Assembly (NCBI RefSeq): GCF_019042245.1
Contig: NZ_JAHQCX010000001.1
Span: forward strand, 124,001-188,000
Length of the DNA stretch: 64,000 nt
Direction: 5' to 3'
From: Diplocloster modestus
GTDB taxonomy: Bacteria; Bacillota; Clostridia; Lachnospirales; Lachnospiraceae
Numbering within the stretch: position 1 is the stretch's first letter; each line of letters starts with the position of its first letter. The notes under the pieces are model-generated. The model did no database searches and was not told the DNA's origin. It saw only the letters and a program-made list of their open reading frames with translations. Position numbers and translations under genes: made by a program. Below, piece by piece: positions 1 through 7,061 of the stretch.

Positions 1-694
1 CATCTGCGGCGCGGAAGCCCTGGTGCGCTTCGAGGACCAGAGGTTCGGCGTGATCGGCCCGGATAAATTTATCCCGCAGCTGGAGCGGGAAGGTATGGTC
101 CATGCGGTAGATCTTTACATGTTCGGGAGGGTCTGCGAGACCCTCAGGGACTGGCAGGATCAAGGAATAACTCTGATTATGATCTCCGTAAATTTTTCCA
201 GGTCCACACTGTTGGAGGAGAATCTGATGGAGCAGGTCGAAGAGATCTGGAAAAAATACCAGGTGCCGAAGGAGTACATTGAGATAGAGATCACGGAAAG
301 TTTCGGCGAGATGGAACGGGAAACACTGGTACAGATCGGACAGCGGATCATAGAACATGGTTTCCGCGTGTCTCTGGATGACTTCGGCGCCCAGTACAGC
401 AACATTGCGATCCTATCAGTACTCCCATTACACGAGTTAAAGTTGGATAAAAGTCTGACACACGACCTGTTTTCCAGCAACAATACCAGAGTAGTGGTAA
501 AGCATTTCCTCAATCTGTGCAAAGAACTGGGTATCCTGAGTGTGGCAGAGGGTGTGGAGTCCAGCGAACAGCTGGACGTCCTGCGGGAACTGGGCTGCAA
601 TTATATCCAGGGATATTATCTGAATAAGCCGATACCACTGGCGGAGTTTGAACAGATGTATATGCTGATATCTCCTTCCACATCAGCACATTAG
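1..694 (+). CDS. EAL-domain cyclic-di-GMP phosphodiesterase, C-terminal part
   Basis: This is the C-terminal part of a protein that begins before the window; the frame is open to the left edge from base 2. It contains most of an EAL domain, which hydrolyses the second messenger c-di-GMP to pGpG. The signature EAL tripeptide (in GAEALVRF) lies at bases 14-22, just before an in-frame GTG at 23, so that GTG is not the real start. The usual catalytic and metal-binding positions are visible: Asn in SVNFSR, Glu in EIEITES, the Asp pair in DDFG, Lys in KLDKSL, Glu in AEGVES and Gln in IQGYY. The domain therefore looks active. Whether a GGDEF, PAS or membrane part lies upstream cannot be seen. mnmM follows with its own promoter. 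Confidence 0.93.
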   Translation, partial: ICGAEALVRFEDQRFGVIGPDKFIPQLEREGMVHAVDLYMFGRVCETLRDWQDQGITLIMISVNFSRSTLLEENLMEQVEEIWKKYQVPKEYIEIEITESFGEMERETLVQIGQRIIEHGFRVSLDDFGAQYSNIAILSVLPLHELKLDKSLTHDLFSSNNTRVVVKHFLNLCKELGILSVAEGVESSEQLDVLRELGCNYIQGYYLNKPIPLAEFEQMYMLISPSTSAH

Positions 695-717
695 TGGGGG
701 ATTCCCAACAAATCTGC

Positions 718-746
718 TTGAAAATTATGGACATATTGGATATACT
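718..746 (+). promoter_or_regulatory. sigma-A promoter for mnmM
   Basis: TTGAAA at 718-723 and TATACT at 741-746 are separated by 17 bases and lie about 35 bases before the ATG at 782. Spacing and both boxes fit a housekeeping promoter, so this gene is probably transcribed separately from the EAL gene. Confidence 0.6.
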
Positions 747-781
747 GAAAAATAACGAATACATATGCAGGGAAAATTAGG

Positions 782-1348
782 ATGAAACGTCATACGATTG
801 TAGAGTACACACATGATTTTTTGAGGAAGTATATTGGGGAAGGGAATGTCTGTATCGATGCCACGGCTGGAAATGGAAATGATACCGAGTTTCTGTGCGG
901 GCTGGTAGGCAGTGAGGGCAAAGTGATCGCTTTTGATATTCAGGAGGATGCGGTGAGTACGACCAGAAGTCTTCTGGAGATGTTCGGGCTGAGCGAGATC
1001 GCCGAGGTTTACCTGGATTCCCATGAGAACATGGATTCTTACGTGGAGCCGGACTCGGTGGACGGGATCGTGTTTAATCTGGGTTATCTGCCCGGCGGAG
1101 ACCATTCCATATGTACCTGTCCGCAGACCACGATCTCCGCCATAAAAAAAGGACTGACGCTGCTGAAACCGGACGGTGTGATGTCGGTAAGTGTTTACAG
1201 CGGCAAAGACAGCGGATTCGAGGAGAGGGATGCCGTGCTGTCTTTTCTGGAAACTTTGGATTCCAAGGATTATACCGTTATTAAGAATGAATTTATTAAT
1301 AAACCGAATCATCCGCCGATTCCGGTGTTTATATTTAAAAATTATTAA
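782..1348 (+). CDS. mnmM: class I SAM-dependent methyltransferase, MnmM/YtqB family
   Basis: This 188-residue protein has the look of the YtqB family, often labelled rRNA methylase. In Bacillus the family member MnmM completes the wobble-uridine modification mnm5s2U in tRNA. The SAM-binding glycine motif is in DATAGNGNDT (about residues 26-35) and the acidic end of strand 2 is in AFDIQED. The family-specific motif NLGYLPGGDH lies near residues 99-108, with CPQT shortly after. Length matches the family. The 3' end overlaps the convergent M23 peptidase gene by four bases. The tRNA role is taken from the family; the fold is visible directly. Confidence 0.85.
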   Translation: MKRHTIVEYTHDFLRKYIGEGNVCIDATAGNGNDTEFLCGLVGSEGKVIAFDIQEDAVSTTRSLLEMFGLSEIAEVYLDSHENMDSYVEPDSVDGIVFNLGYLPGGDHSICTCPQTTISAIKKGLTLLKPDGVMSVSVYSGKDSGFEERDAVLSFLETLDSKDYTVIKNEFINKPNHPPIPVFIFKNY

Positions 1349-2538
1349 TTGGATGTGGTTTTCGTGGAGTCGGAGGCGTTGGGGTGATGGGTGGAGGCGT
1401 ATTCCTGAACGGAGGGATCTTTGATTTCATAGATCCGGAACCATTCTTTCGTGGATTCATCTTTGGTTGTCTCCGAACGGTTTTTGTACAGGAAGCGGAC
1501 CAGGCTGTAACAGTCTACCCAGATCTCGGAGGCACCTTCTTTCTGGGACTCGTCGAAGATCAGCTGTAGACCGAAATGCAGATGTGTGGTGTCGATATTA
1601 TTGACATTTTCCGTGGTGCTGTAACCGGTATGACCCATATAGCCGATGACATCACCGGCCTGTACGATGCTGCCTTCCTTTAAGGTTTTTACGTAGGGAA
1701 AGTTCTGGCGAAGATGCGCGTAATAGTAATAACGCTTCTGATCAAAACTACGGATGCCCAGGCGCCAGCCGCCGTACTGATTCCAACCTAAGGCCTCCAC
1801 ATAACCGGATTCCACGGCGATGATGGGGGTTCCCGTCTGCCCCATCATATCGTGTCCCAGATGCTGCCGCTGATAACCGTAGGAGCGGGATACCCCAAAA
1901 TCATCATAATCGCTGTATTCAAATCCTTTCGCAATCGGGTGGTAGGCTTTCAGGCCGTACTTTTTCACCCATTCCAATTGGGACGGGTCTGATTCAGAGG
2001 GCTGCTGGATATCGTACTCACCTACAAAACCGCCCAGTATGGCCGTGTAGGCTTCCAGATAATAATTATAGTATTTCATATCCTTCGTGGCTTCTGCCAT
2101 GGTAATCTCTTTGTTTTGCAGCTTTTCCGCCAGGGCGGACATATCTTTTAACGCACTTTTGGGAAAATCACCGCCGTTTTTGGCTGCCGTATAGGCAAGC
2201 AATTCGATCCAGTTCAGATGCACGGGTTCGGACTGGGTGTCCACATCATAGTGATAGGCGGCGTCAAGGGCTTCATAGGAAGCTTTGAAATCAACCCATT
2301 TGATAAAATCCTTCTGGGCGTCCTGCGTCTTGGTATCCGTCGTGCCGGCGGAGCCGGCCAGATCCGCGGTATTGTCCGCGGATTCTTTTTTAGTACCGGA
2401 GGAATCTTCCGGGCTGTTTGAGGCTGTGTAAACGGTATCTCCCGTTGCTTTCTGATAGGAAAATATACAGACAAACAAAAACAGGAGGATCAATTCACAA
2501 TAGATACTTCTTTGAATTCTTTTCTTATATTTTTTCAT
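1345..2538 (-). CDS. membrane-anchored or secreted M23 (LytM-type) metallopeptidase
   Basis: This is a 397-residue protein with a short basic N-terminus, one hydrophobic segment (about residues 12-28) and a Ser/Thr/Asp/Lys-rich low-complexity linker (about 35-75), which suggests export and anchoring. A helical middle region precedes a C-terminal peptidase_M23 domain. The zinc-binding motifs are visible as HLGHDMMG (His and Asp ligands) and THLHFGL (HxH). Such enzymes cut peptidoglycan cross-bridges or, as in SpoIVFA/SpoIIQ-like proteins, act in signalling. The start has a good GAGGGGAT ribosome site. It converges on mnmM with a four-base overlap. A Ser/Thr-rich tail follows the catalytic domain. 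The exact substrate cannot be told. Confidence 0.88.
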   Translation of the reverse strand: MKKYKKRIQRSIYCELILLFLFVCIFSYQKATGDTVYTASNSPEDSSGTKKESADNTADLAGSAGTTDTKTQDAQKDFIKWVDFKASYEALDAAYHYDVDTQSEPVHLNWIELLAYTAAKNGGDFPKSALKDMSALAEKLQNKEITMAEATKDMKYYNYYLEAYTAILGGFVGEYDIQQPSESDPSQLEWVKKYGLKAYHPIAKGFEYSDYDDFGVSRSYGYQRQHLGHDMMGQTGTPIIAVESGYVEALGWNQYGGWRLGIRSFDQKRYYYYAHLRQNFPYVKTLKEGSIVQAGDVIGYMGHTGYSTTENVNNIDTTHLHFGLQLIFDESQKEGASEIWVDCYSLVRFLYKNRSETTKDESTKEWFRIYEIKDPSVQEYASTHHPNASDSTKTTSN

Positions 2539-2722
2539 AGTATCCCCTCAATCATATACAATTCAATTTTGACATGCAAAGCACACGGACGATTATAAAG
2601 CACTATTTAAACTCGGGTAAACATCCACCGTGTAATGAAATACAAGTCCTGTCTGAAATATTTTATGAAAGGGTAAGGGACAATATAACCTAAGAAAAAA
2701 GTCCGAGGGGAGAAAAAAGAAC

Positions 2723-2758
2723 AAAAAAATTCCATATGCATAGACATATGGAATTTTT
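2723..2758. terminator. bidirectional intrinsic terminator after tRNA-Arg
   Basis: A perfect 11-bp stem (AATTCCATATG paired with CATATGGAATT) with a six-base loop is flanked by an A run on the left and a T run on the right. On the minus strand it sits just after the tRNA and ends in TTTTTTT, so it probably terminates the tRNA transcript. Confidence 0.75.
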
Positions 2759-2764
2759 ACTCTA

Positions 2765-2838
2765 TGTACCCGATGCGATTCGAACGCACGGCCTTTGGAG
2801 TCGGAGTCCAACGCTCTATCCAGCTGAGCTACGGGTAC
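2765..2838 (-). tRNA. tRNA-Arg (anticodon CCG)
   Basis: Read on the minus strand, the acceptor stem GTACCCG pairs with CGGGTAC. The D-arm is GCTCAGCTGGATAGAGC, the anticodon stem TTGGA/TCCAA encloses loop CTCCGAC (anticodon CCG, reading CGG arginine codons), and the T-arm holds TTCGAAT. A cloverleaf without a long variable arm forms. The discriminator base is A and no CCA is encoded, so CCA must be added by tRNA nucleotidyltransferase. A sigma-A promoter lies just upstream and a terminator just downstream, so it is a single-gene unit. Confidence 0.95.
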
Positions 2839-2863
2839 GTGTCCTTATGTGGAAACCTTTCCT

Positions 2864-2893
2864 ATTGTACCGCGGAAACAGGAAGAATGTCAA
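2864..2893 (-). promoter_or_regulatory. sigma-A promoter for tRNA-Arg
   Basis: On the minus strand a consensus TTGACA (2893-2888) and TACAAT (2869-2864) are 18 bases apart and end 26 bases before the tRNA 5' end. Confidence 0.7.
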
Positions 2894-2948
2894 TAGAAAA
2901 TTGTCCATTTCCCCTTTTTCCTTTTGTATATTAACCAAAACTGGATTA

Positions 2949-2977
2949 TTGATTCACAGATGAAAATTAATTATAAT
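2949..2977 (+). promoter_or_regulatory. sigma-A promoter for the 3029 gene pair
   Basis: TTGATT (2949-2954) and TATAAT (2972-2977) have a 17-base spacer and lie 52 bases before the ATG at 3029, which has a GGGGAGGAAG ribosome site. Confidence 0.65.
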
Positions 2978-3028
2978 AGAAACAGAACTGATAAGATTGG
3001 ACGCAGAGAGTAAAAGGGGAGGAAGCGT

Positions 3029-3499
3029 ATGGGAGAAATCTATCCGGTGCCGGAAAGGGTATTAAAGAAAAAGGGAGCGCTGCTATTTTCGGAAATAGAA
3101 GAAGGCTTCTCCAGATACGAGCATGTGATCCTGGAGCGGACTGAGCCGGAATACCGCCATATGCTGGATGTAATGCTCCAGATCAACGGAAGGGAGGAAG
3201 CCTACTGTGATTTTTATTATGGGCGATTGTCGAGGGAAGAGCAGAGGGGATTCCGGCGGAGCCTGTCGGAGGAACAACTGGCGATGCTGATGAATTTTTA
3301 TTTTCAAAAAGATGAAGTTTATTATCCGCTGACCCGTTCTATGATTCGGTTTTTGTCTGATATTACGGCCAGAGAGGTCCTTTTCTCGACTTTTTACTTT
3401 ACCAGATATCCGTGCACGGTATGGGGGAACTACGGGCTGCGCTATCCGGTTTTTTTCAAGGACAAGCGTACAAAGTTTCAGTATTGTGATCTGATATGA
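3029..3499 (+). CDS. unknown protein, coupled to the YgjP-like gene
   Basis: I do not recognise this 156-residue protein. It has no signal peptide or clear membrane segment and is rich in Glu, Arg, Phe and Tyr. The C-terminal half has aromatic clusters (NFYFQKDEVYYP, FSTFYFTRYP). It has its own promoter and a strong ribosome site. Its stop overlaps a potential ATG (3496) of the next gene, so the two are probably translated together. That neighbour is a YgjP-like zinc protein, which may hint at a shared role, but nothing in the sequence proves it. Confidence 0.7.
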   Translation: MGEIYPVPERVLKKKGALLFSEIEEGFSRYEHVILERTEPEYRHMLDVMLQINGREEAYCDFYYGRLSREEQRGFRRSLSEEQLAMLMNFYFQKDEVYYPLTRSMIRFLSDITAREVLFSTFYFTRYPCTVWGNYGLRYPVFFKDKRTKFQYCDLI

Positions 3500-3534
3500 A
3501 AAAAAAGGAATTTCATACATCGGAGGCAGACAGC

Positions 3535-4233
3535 ATGAAATACCAGGCTGAATATCCATTTCCGATCGAGCTGGATCGGAAGAACATTAAAAATCTGTAT
3601 ATCAGAATCGTGCCGCCGGATGGAATTGTGCGGATATCGGCTCCCAGGCGTATGCCTGACCGGATGATCAGAGAAGCCATAGAAAAGCGTCTCACATGGA
3701 TCATGACACATAGAATGAAAATGCTCGAAAGACCCGCACAACCGGTTCATGATTATAAAACCGGTGACCGGATTCTCTACTTCGGGCGGAAATATCCGAT
3801 CCAGAATGTCCGGGGCCGCCGCAGTGATGCGGTAAAATTCAACGGGAAGCAGCTGCTTATCCCCTGTTGGGAGGGGCAGACAAGCGAAGAGGCGCAGAAT
3901 AGTCTGTACCGGTGGTATGCAGGACAGCTTCAGGACGCAGCGGAACCGCTTCTGGAGAAATGGCAGGCGGCGATTGGGGTATCTATCACCCACCTTACGA
4001 TCCGAAAAATGAAAACACGCTGGGGCTCCTGCAATGTAAGAGACCGAAGAATCAGCCTGAATCTGCACCTTGTAAAGTATCCGGTGCAATGCCTGGAATA
4101 TGTCATTGTACATGAGCTGGTTCATCTATTGGAAAAAGGACATAATGCGGTGTTCTGGGGATATGTGGAACAGTTCTATCCGGATTGGAGAAATGCCAAA
4201 TCTATATTAAACAGCGGGGGGATATGGGGATGA
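3535..4233 (+). CDS. YgjP/SprT-like (DUF45) zinc metallopeptidase
   Basis: A 232-residue protein of the YgjP-like metallopeptidase family. The zincin motif HELVHLLEKGH is near the C-terminus, preceded by the family hallmark KTRWGSC and a segment rich in hydrophobic and basic residues. Members are intracellular; their substrates are poorly known, and some sit near restriction systems. The frame is open from ATG 3496, but that codon has no ribosome site. ATG 3535 has GGAGG at 3522-3526 with eight bases spacing, so I chose it. It is downstream of, and possibly coupled to, the unknown gene at 3029. Confidence 0.85.
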   Translation: MKYQAEYPFPIELDRKNIKNLYIRIVPPDGIVRISAPRRMPDRMIREAIEKRLTWIMTHRMKMLERPAQPVHDYKTGDRILYFGRKYPIQNVRGRRSDAVKFNGKQLLIPCWEGQTSEEAQNSLYRWYAGQLQDAAEPLLEKWQAAIGVSITHLTIRKMKTRWGSCNVRDRRISLNLHLVKYPVQCLEYVIVHELVHLLEKGHNAVFWGYVEQFYPDWRNAKSILNSGGIWG

Positions 4234-4394
4234 TACAGCTTATGGGGAGTGATTGCAGAAGGAAACACAGAGCGGGGAAAATGAGATTTAGGGAAAGGGC
4301 TGTTCGAATTTAGGAATTTGTGATATTATATGTTCTGGTTTGATTTATAGATATATAAAATCTGAAAGATAGATAAAGATTTGGGGGTTTATGC

Positions 4395-5246
4395 ATGAAG
4401 AAAGTAATATTGAGCGCGGACAGTACGTGTGATTTGGGACAGGAGCTGAAGGAGCGGTATCAGGTAAATTATTATCCTTATCATATTATTCTGGGCGGGA
4501 AGGATTATATGGATAATGTAGATATCACTCCGGATATTATCTATGATGCATATTGGACGAAGAAAATCCTGCCTAAGACTGCTGCGATTAATGTGGAGGA
4601 GTATAAACAGTATTTTAAGCCATGGATCAGTGAGGGGTATGAGGTGGTGCATCTGAATCTGGGCAGCGCCCTCTCCAGTTCCTATCAGAACTGTTGTCTG
4701 GCCGCGGAGGAGATGGGCGGCATTTATCCTGTGGATTCCTGTAACCTGTCTTCCGGTATGGGACATCTGGTATTGGATGCGGCGGAAATGATCGGCCGGG
4801 GTATGCCGGCGTCACAGATCAGTGAAGCGTTAAAAGCCAGAACCGGAAAATGCCATGCCAGCTTTATACTGGATACCCTGGAATTCATGCATGCGGGGGG
4901 AAGATGCTCTTCCGTTACCGCTCTGGGAGCCAATCTTTTGAATCTTAAACCCTGTATTGAGGTGGATAACAGCTCCGGCGCCATGGGAGTCGGTAAAAAA
5001 TACAGGGGAAATCTGGAAAAGGTACTGGTGAAGTATACAAAAGATAAGCTGGCCGCTTATGAGCATATCAGAAGAAACCGGATCTTTATAACGCATTCCG
5101 GGATCGATGATTCTTATATTGAACTGGTGCGCAGAACCATTCAGGAGACGATGGACTTCGAGAATATCTACGTGACCAGAGCCAGCTGTACGATTTCCTG
5201 CCATTGCGGTCCTAATACTCTCGGGATCTTGTTTGAGACTGAGTGA
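4395..5246 (+). CDS. DegV family fatty-acid-binding protein
   Basis: This 283-residue protein belongs to the DegV family. The members studied bind fatty acids and present them to fatty acid kinase FakA in phospholipid synthesis. Visible family features are the N-terminal ADSTCDLG, the LGSALSSSYQNC segment that contacts the lipid head group, and AGGRCSS near residue 163. Length is normal for the family. The gene stands alone. Its stop is followed within about ten bases by the long inverted repeat at 5256-5697. No fakA is nearby. The ligand is inferred from the family. Confidence 0.9.
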   Translation: MKKVILSADSTCDLGQELKERYQVNYYPYHIILGGKDYMDNVDITPDIIYDAYWTKKILPKTAAINVEEYKQYFKPWISEGYEVVHLNLGSALSSSYQNCCLAAEEMGGIYPVDSCNLSSGMGHLVLDAAEMIGRGMPASQISEALKARTGKCHASFILDTLEFMHAGGRCSSVTALGANLLNLKPCIEVDNSSGAMGVGKKYRGNLEKVLVKYTKDKLAAYEHIRRNRIFITHSGIDDSYIELVRRTIQETMDFENIYVTRASCTISCHCGPNTLGILFETE

Positions 5247-5255
5247 GAAGGGGCC

Positions 5256-5697
5256 GGGCCTGGAGCAGGAAGAGGGGCGCGAGCGCGGCACGGGTTATCC
5301 GGGGCCCGGTGGCTGTCCCCTGCGGCAGGCCGCACACGGGAACGGATGGAGGACGGAGGCGGCAGTTTTGGCCGTGATCCTGGGCTGTGGGCTTGCGCCG
5401 GCAGCTGCTAAACAGAATCAGGACGGCGAATTCGGGAACCGGGCCTATTCACCAAGAACGCATGACGCGTTCTCGGTTCAGAGGCCCTTGCAGGTCGGCG
5501 GTGAACGCCGCCCCGCATCCCGAATTCACCGTCCTGATTCTGTTAAGCAGCTGCGCGGCTGCCCAATGCCCCGGATCACGGCCAAAACTGCCGCCTCCGT
5601 CCTCCATCCGTTCCCGTGTGCGGCCTGCCGCAGGGGACAGCCACCGGGCCCCGGATAACCCGTGCCGCGCTCGCGCCCCTCTGCCTGCGCCAGGCCC
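5256..5697. repeat. giant intergenic hairpin A, about 180-bp arms with a branched loop
   Basis: The left arm (about 5256-5437) and right arm (about 5518-5697) are inverted copies. More than 100 bases in the middle of the arms match perfectly, from AGAGGGGCGCGAGCG through to TTTTGGCCGTGATCC. The 80-base centre folds again: an outer GGGCCT/AGGCCC pair encloses GAACGC-loop-GCGTTC, followed by CGGCG-loop-CGCCG. The arms are very GC-rich compared with flanking DNA. It starts ten bases after the DegV stop. Open frames inside it run through both arms and look like palindrome by-products. Its function is unknown; see the findings. Confidence 0.9.
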
Positions 5698-5785
5698 TGC
5701 TTTAATTATGAATCAGATGCCTGTCTTTTGAGACGGTGTTTATGAGGGGGTTAGAAATAGAATAGATTTTGCTTATGATTAGAGG

Positions 5786-5868
5786 AAAGAACCTATCATG
5801 TTTGACTTGTCTGGAAACGATGACGAGTTTAACGCGGCGAGTTTGGCGGCGGACATGTAAGGTTCTTT
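5786..5868 (+). terminator. hairpin with T-rich tail before the oxidoreductase operon
   Basis: AAAGAACC (5786-5793) pairs with GGTTCTTT (5861-5868), and CATGT pairs with ACATG just inside. A T-rich stretch follows (to 5879). The 50-base loop contains TTGTCTG and two CGAGTTT copies, recalling the loops of the giant hairpins at 19787 and 45409. It may be a terminator or a leader structure ahead of the gene at 5967. Confidence 0.5.
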
Positions 5869-5966
5869 TTGCGTTTTTTACAGCTGATAATTTTTTTGTT
5901 TGATTATGCATATTTTTCCAATATTTCCAGCATACTACCATTGATTATGGATAAGGAGGAAAGGAC

Positions 5967-7061
5967 ATGTCTAAGAGTGCTGCATTGCCTGTTGCCAATG
6001 AGAGAGGGTATTATGAGATGCGCCTGGAGAGTATCGGCGGTCTGGGAGCGAATCTTTGCGGGAAGATGCTGGGCGAGCTGGGGGCGAATTATCTGGGGCT
6101 TAACTCGGCCAGTTTTTCAAGCTATGGGTCGGAGAAGAGAGGGTCACCTGTGAAGGCGTTTATCCGGTGGTGTGAGAAGGACCGGGATATTTATGTGAAT
6201 AGTCCGGTGGAGAAACCTCATATTCTGGGGCTGTTTCATGAGGCTATGGCAGGAAAGATGCCTGTGACGGCGGGCGTGGATGCGAATACGAAGATCGTGA
6301 TGAACACACCGGCGGGACCGGAGGAGATCCGGGAGAAGTTAAAGCTGTGTTCCGGGGAGATTTTTTGTATTGATGCGCTGAAGATCGCTATGGAGAATAA
6401 GAGCAGGATCAATATGGTGATGCTGGGGGCGATTGCGAAGGCGTCGGGATTTATTCCGCTGGAGGCCGTGATCGAACTGGCCAGGGATACGGTGGGGAAA
6501 AAGTATCCGAAACTGCTGGAGAATAATATTGTCGGGATTCAAAAGGGATATGAACTTACAAAGTCCATGATGTTTGAAGACGATGAAAAATATTCTTATG
6601 TTCCTTATAAGGAAGCACAGAATGAATGGGGTTATGAGACAGCCCCGTTAGGAGGTGTGAATCCCAGATTCGGGAGTACGGTGTCCAATGACCTGTCGGC
6701 TTCCCGGGAAGGGTATCTTCCTCTTTTTCTGCAGGATAAGTGCATCAATTGCGGGCTGTGTGACAGCACCTGCCCGGATATGGTGTTCCAGTTCCGGCCT
6801 GGTGAGTATAAGGGCAGGGAAATGATGGTCAATATGGGGCTGGATTACCACCACTGCAAGGGCTGTCTGCGTTGTGTGGATGTGTGTCCGACCAATGCTC
6901 TGGTCCGGGGACTGGAGAGAGAACATTCGGAGCCGAAGTGGTTTGTAAGGAATAAGGACCTGATTGTGGATCATCTGGAATTCGAGGATGTGGGCGCGAA
7001 TTCCTGGGTGACCAGCGAAGCCTATCTGGAAGAAAAAAGAGTGGACGGAGGTCTGGTGTGA
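5967..7061 (+). CDS. 2-oxoacid:ferredoxin oxidoreductase, fused gamma and 4Fe-4S (delta) subunit
   Basis: A 364-residue protein that joins two subunits that are often separate. The N-terminal ~200 residues match the gamma domain (GGLGANLCGKMLGELGA and later ALKIAMENK). The C-terminal part carries a two-cluster ferredoxin domain with CINCGLCDSTCP and CKGCLRCVDVCP. With the next gene it would oxidise a 2-oxoacid and CoA to acyl-CoA and CO2, passing electrons to ferredoxin. The ATG has a strong AAGGAGGAAAGG site. Its stop overlaps the next start (GTGATGG), indicating translational coupling. The substrate, pyruvate or a branched-chain or other 2-oxoacid, cannot be fixed by eye. Confidence 0.88.
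   Translation: MSKSAALPVANERGYYEMRLESIGGLGANLCGKMLGELGANYLGLNSASFSSYGSEKRGSPVKAFIRWCEKDRDIYVNSPVEKPHILGLFHEAMAGKMPVTAGVDANTKIVMNTPAGPEEIREKLKLCSGEIFCIDALKIAMENKSRINMVMLGAIAKASGFIPLEAVIELARDTVGKKYPKLLENNIVGIQKGYELTKSMMFEDDEKYSYVPYKEAQNEWGYETAPLGGVNPRFGSTVSNDLSASREGYLPLFLQDKCINCGLCDSTCPDMVFQFRPGEYKGREMMVNMGLDYHHCKGCLRCVDVCPTNALVRGLEREHSEPKWFVRNKDLIVDHLEFEDVGANSWVTSEAYLEEKRVDGGLV

Noticed and set aside
5233..5731. Two open frames of 114 and 141 codons in the spacer after degV
   Set aside because: They run through both arms of palindrome A, are very rich in Arg, Pro, Ala and Gly and have no ribosome site. They are by-products of GC-rich inverted DNA.
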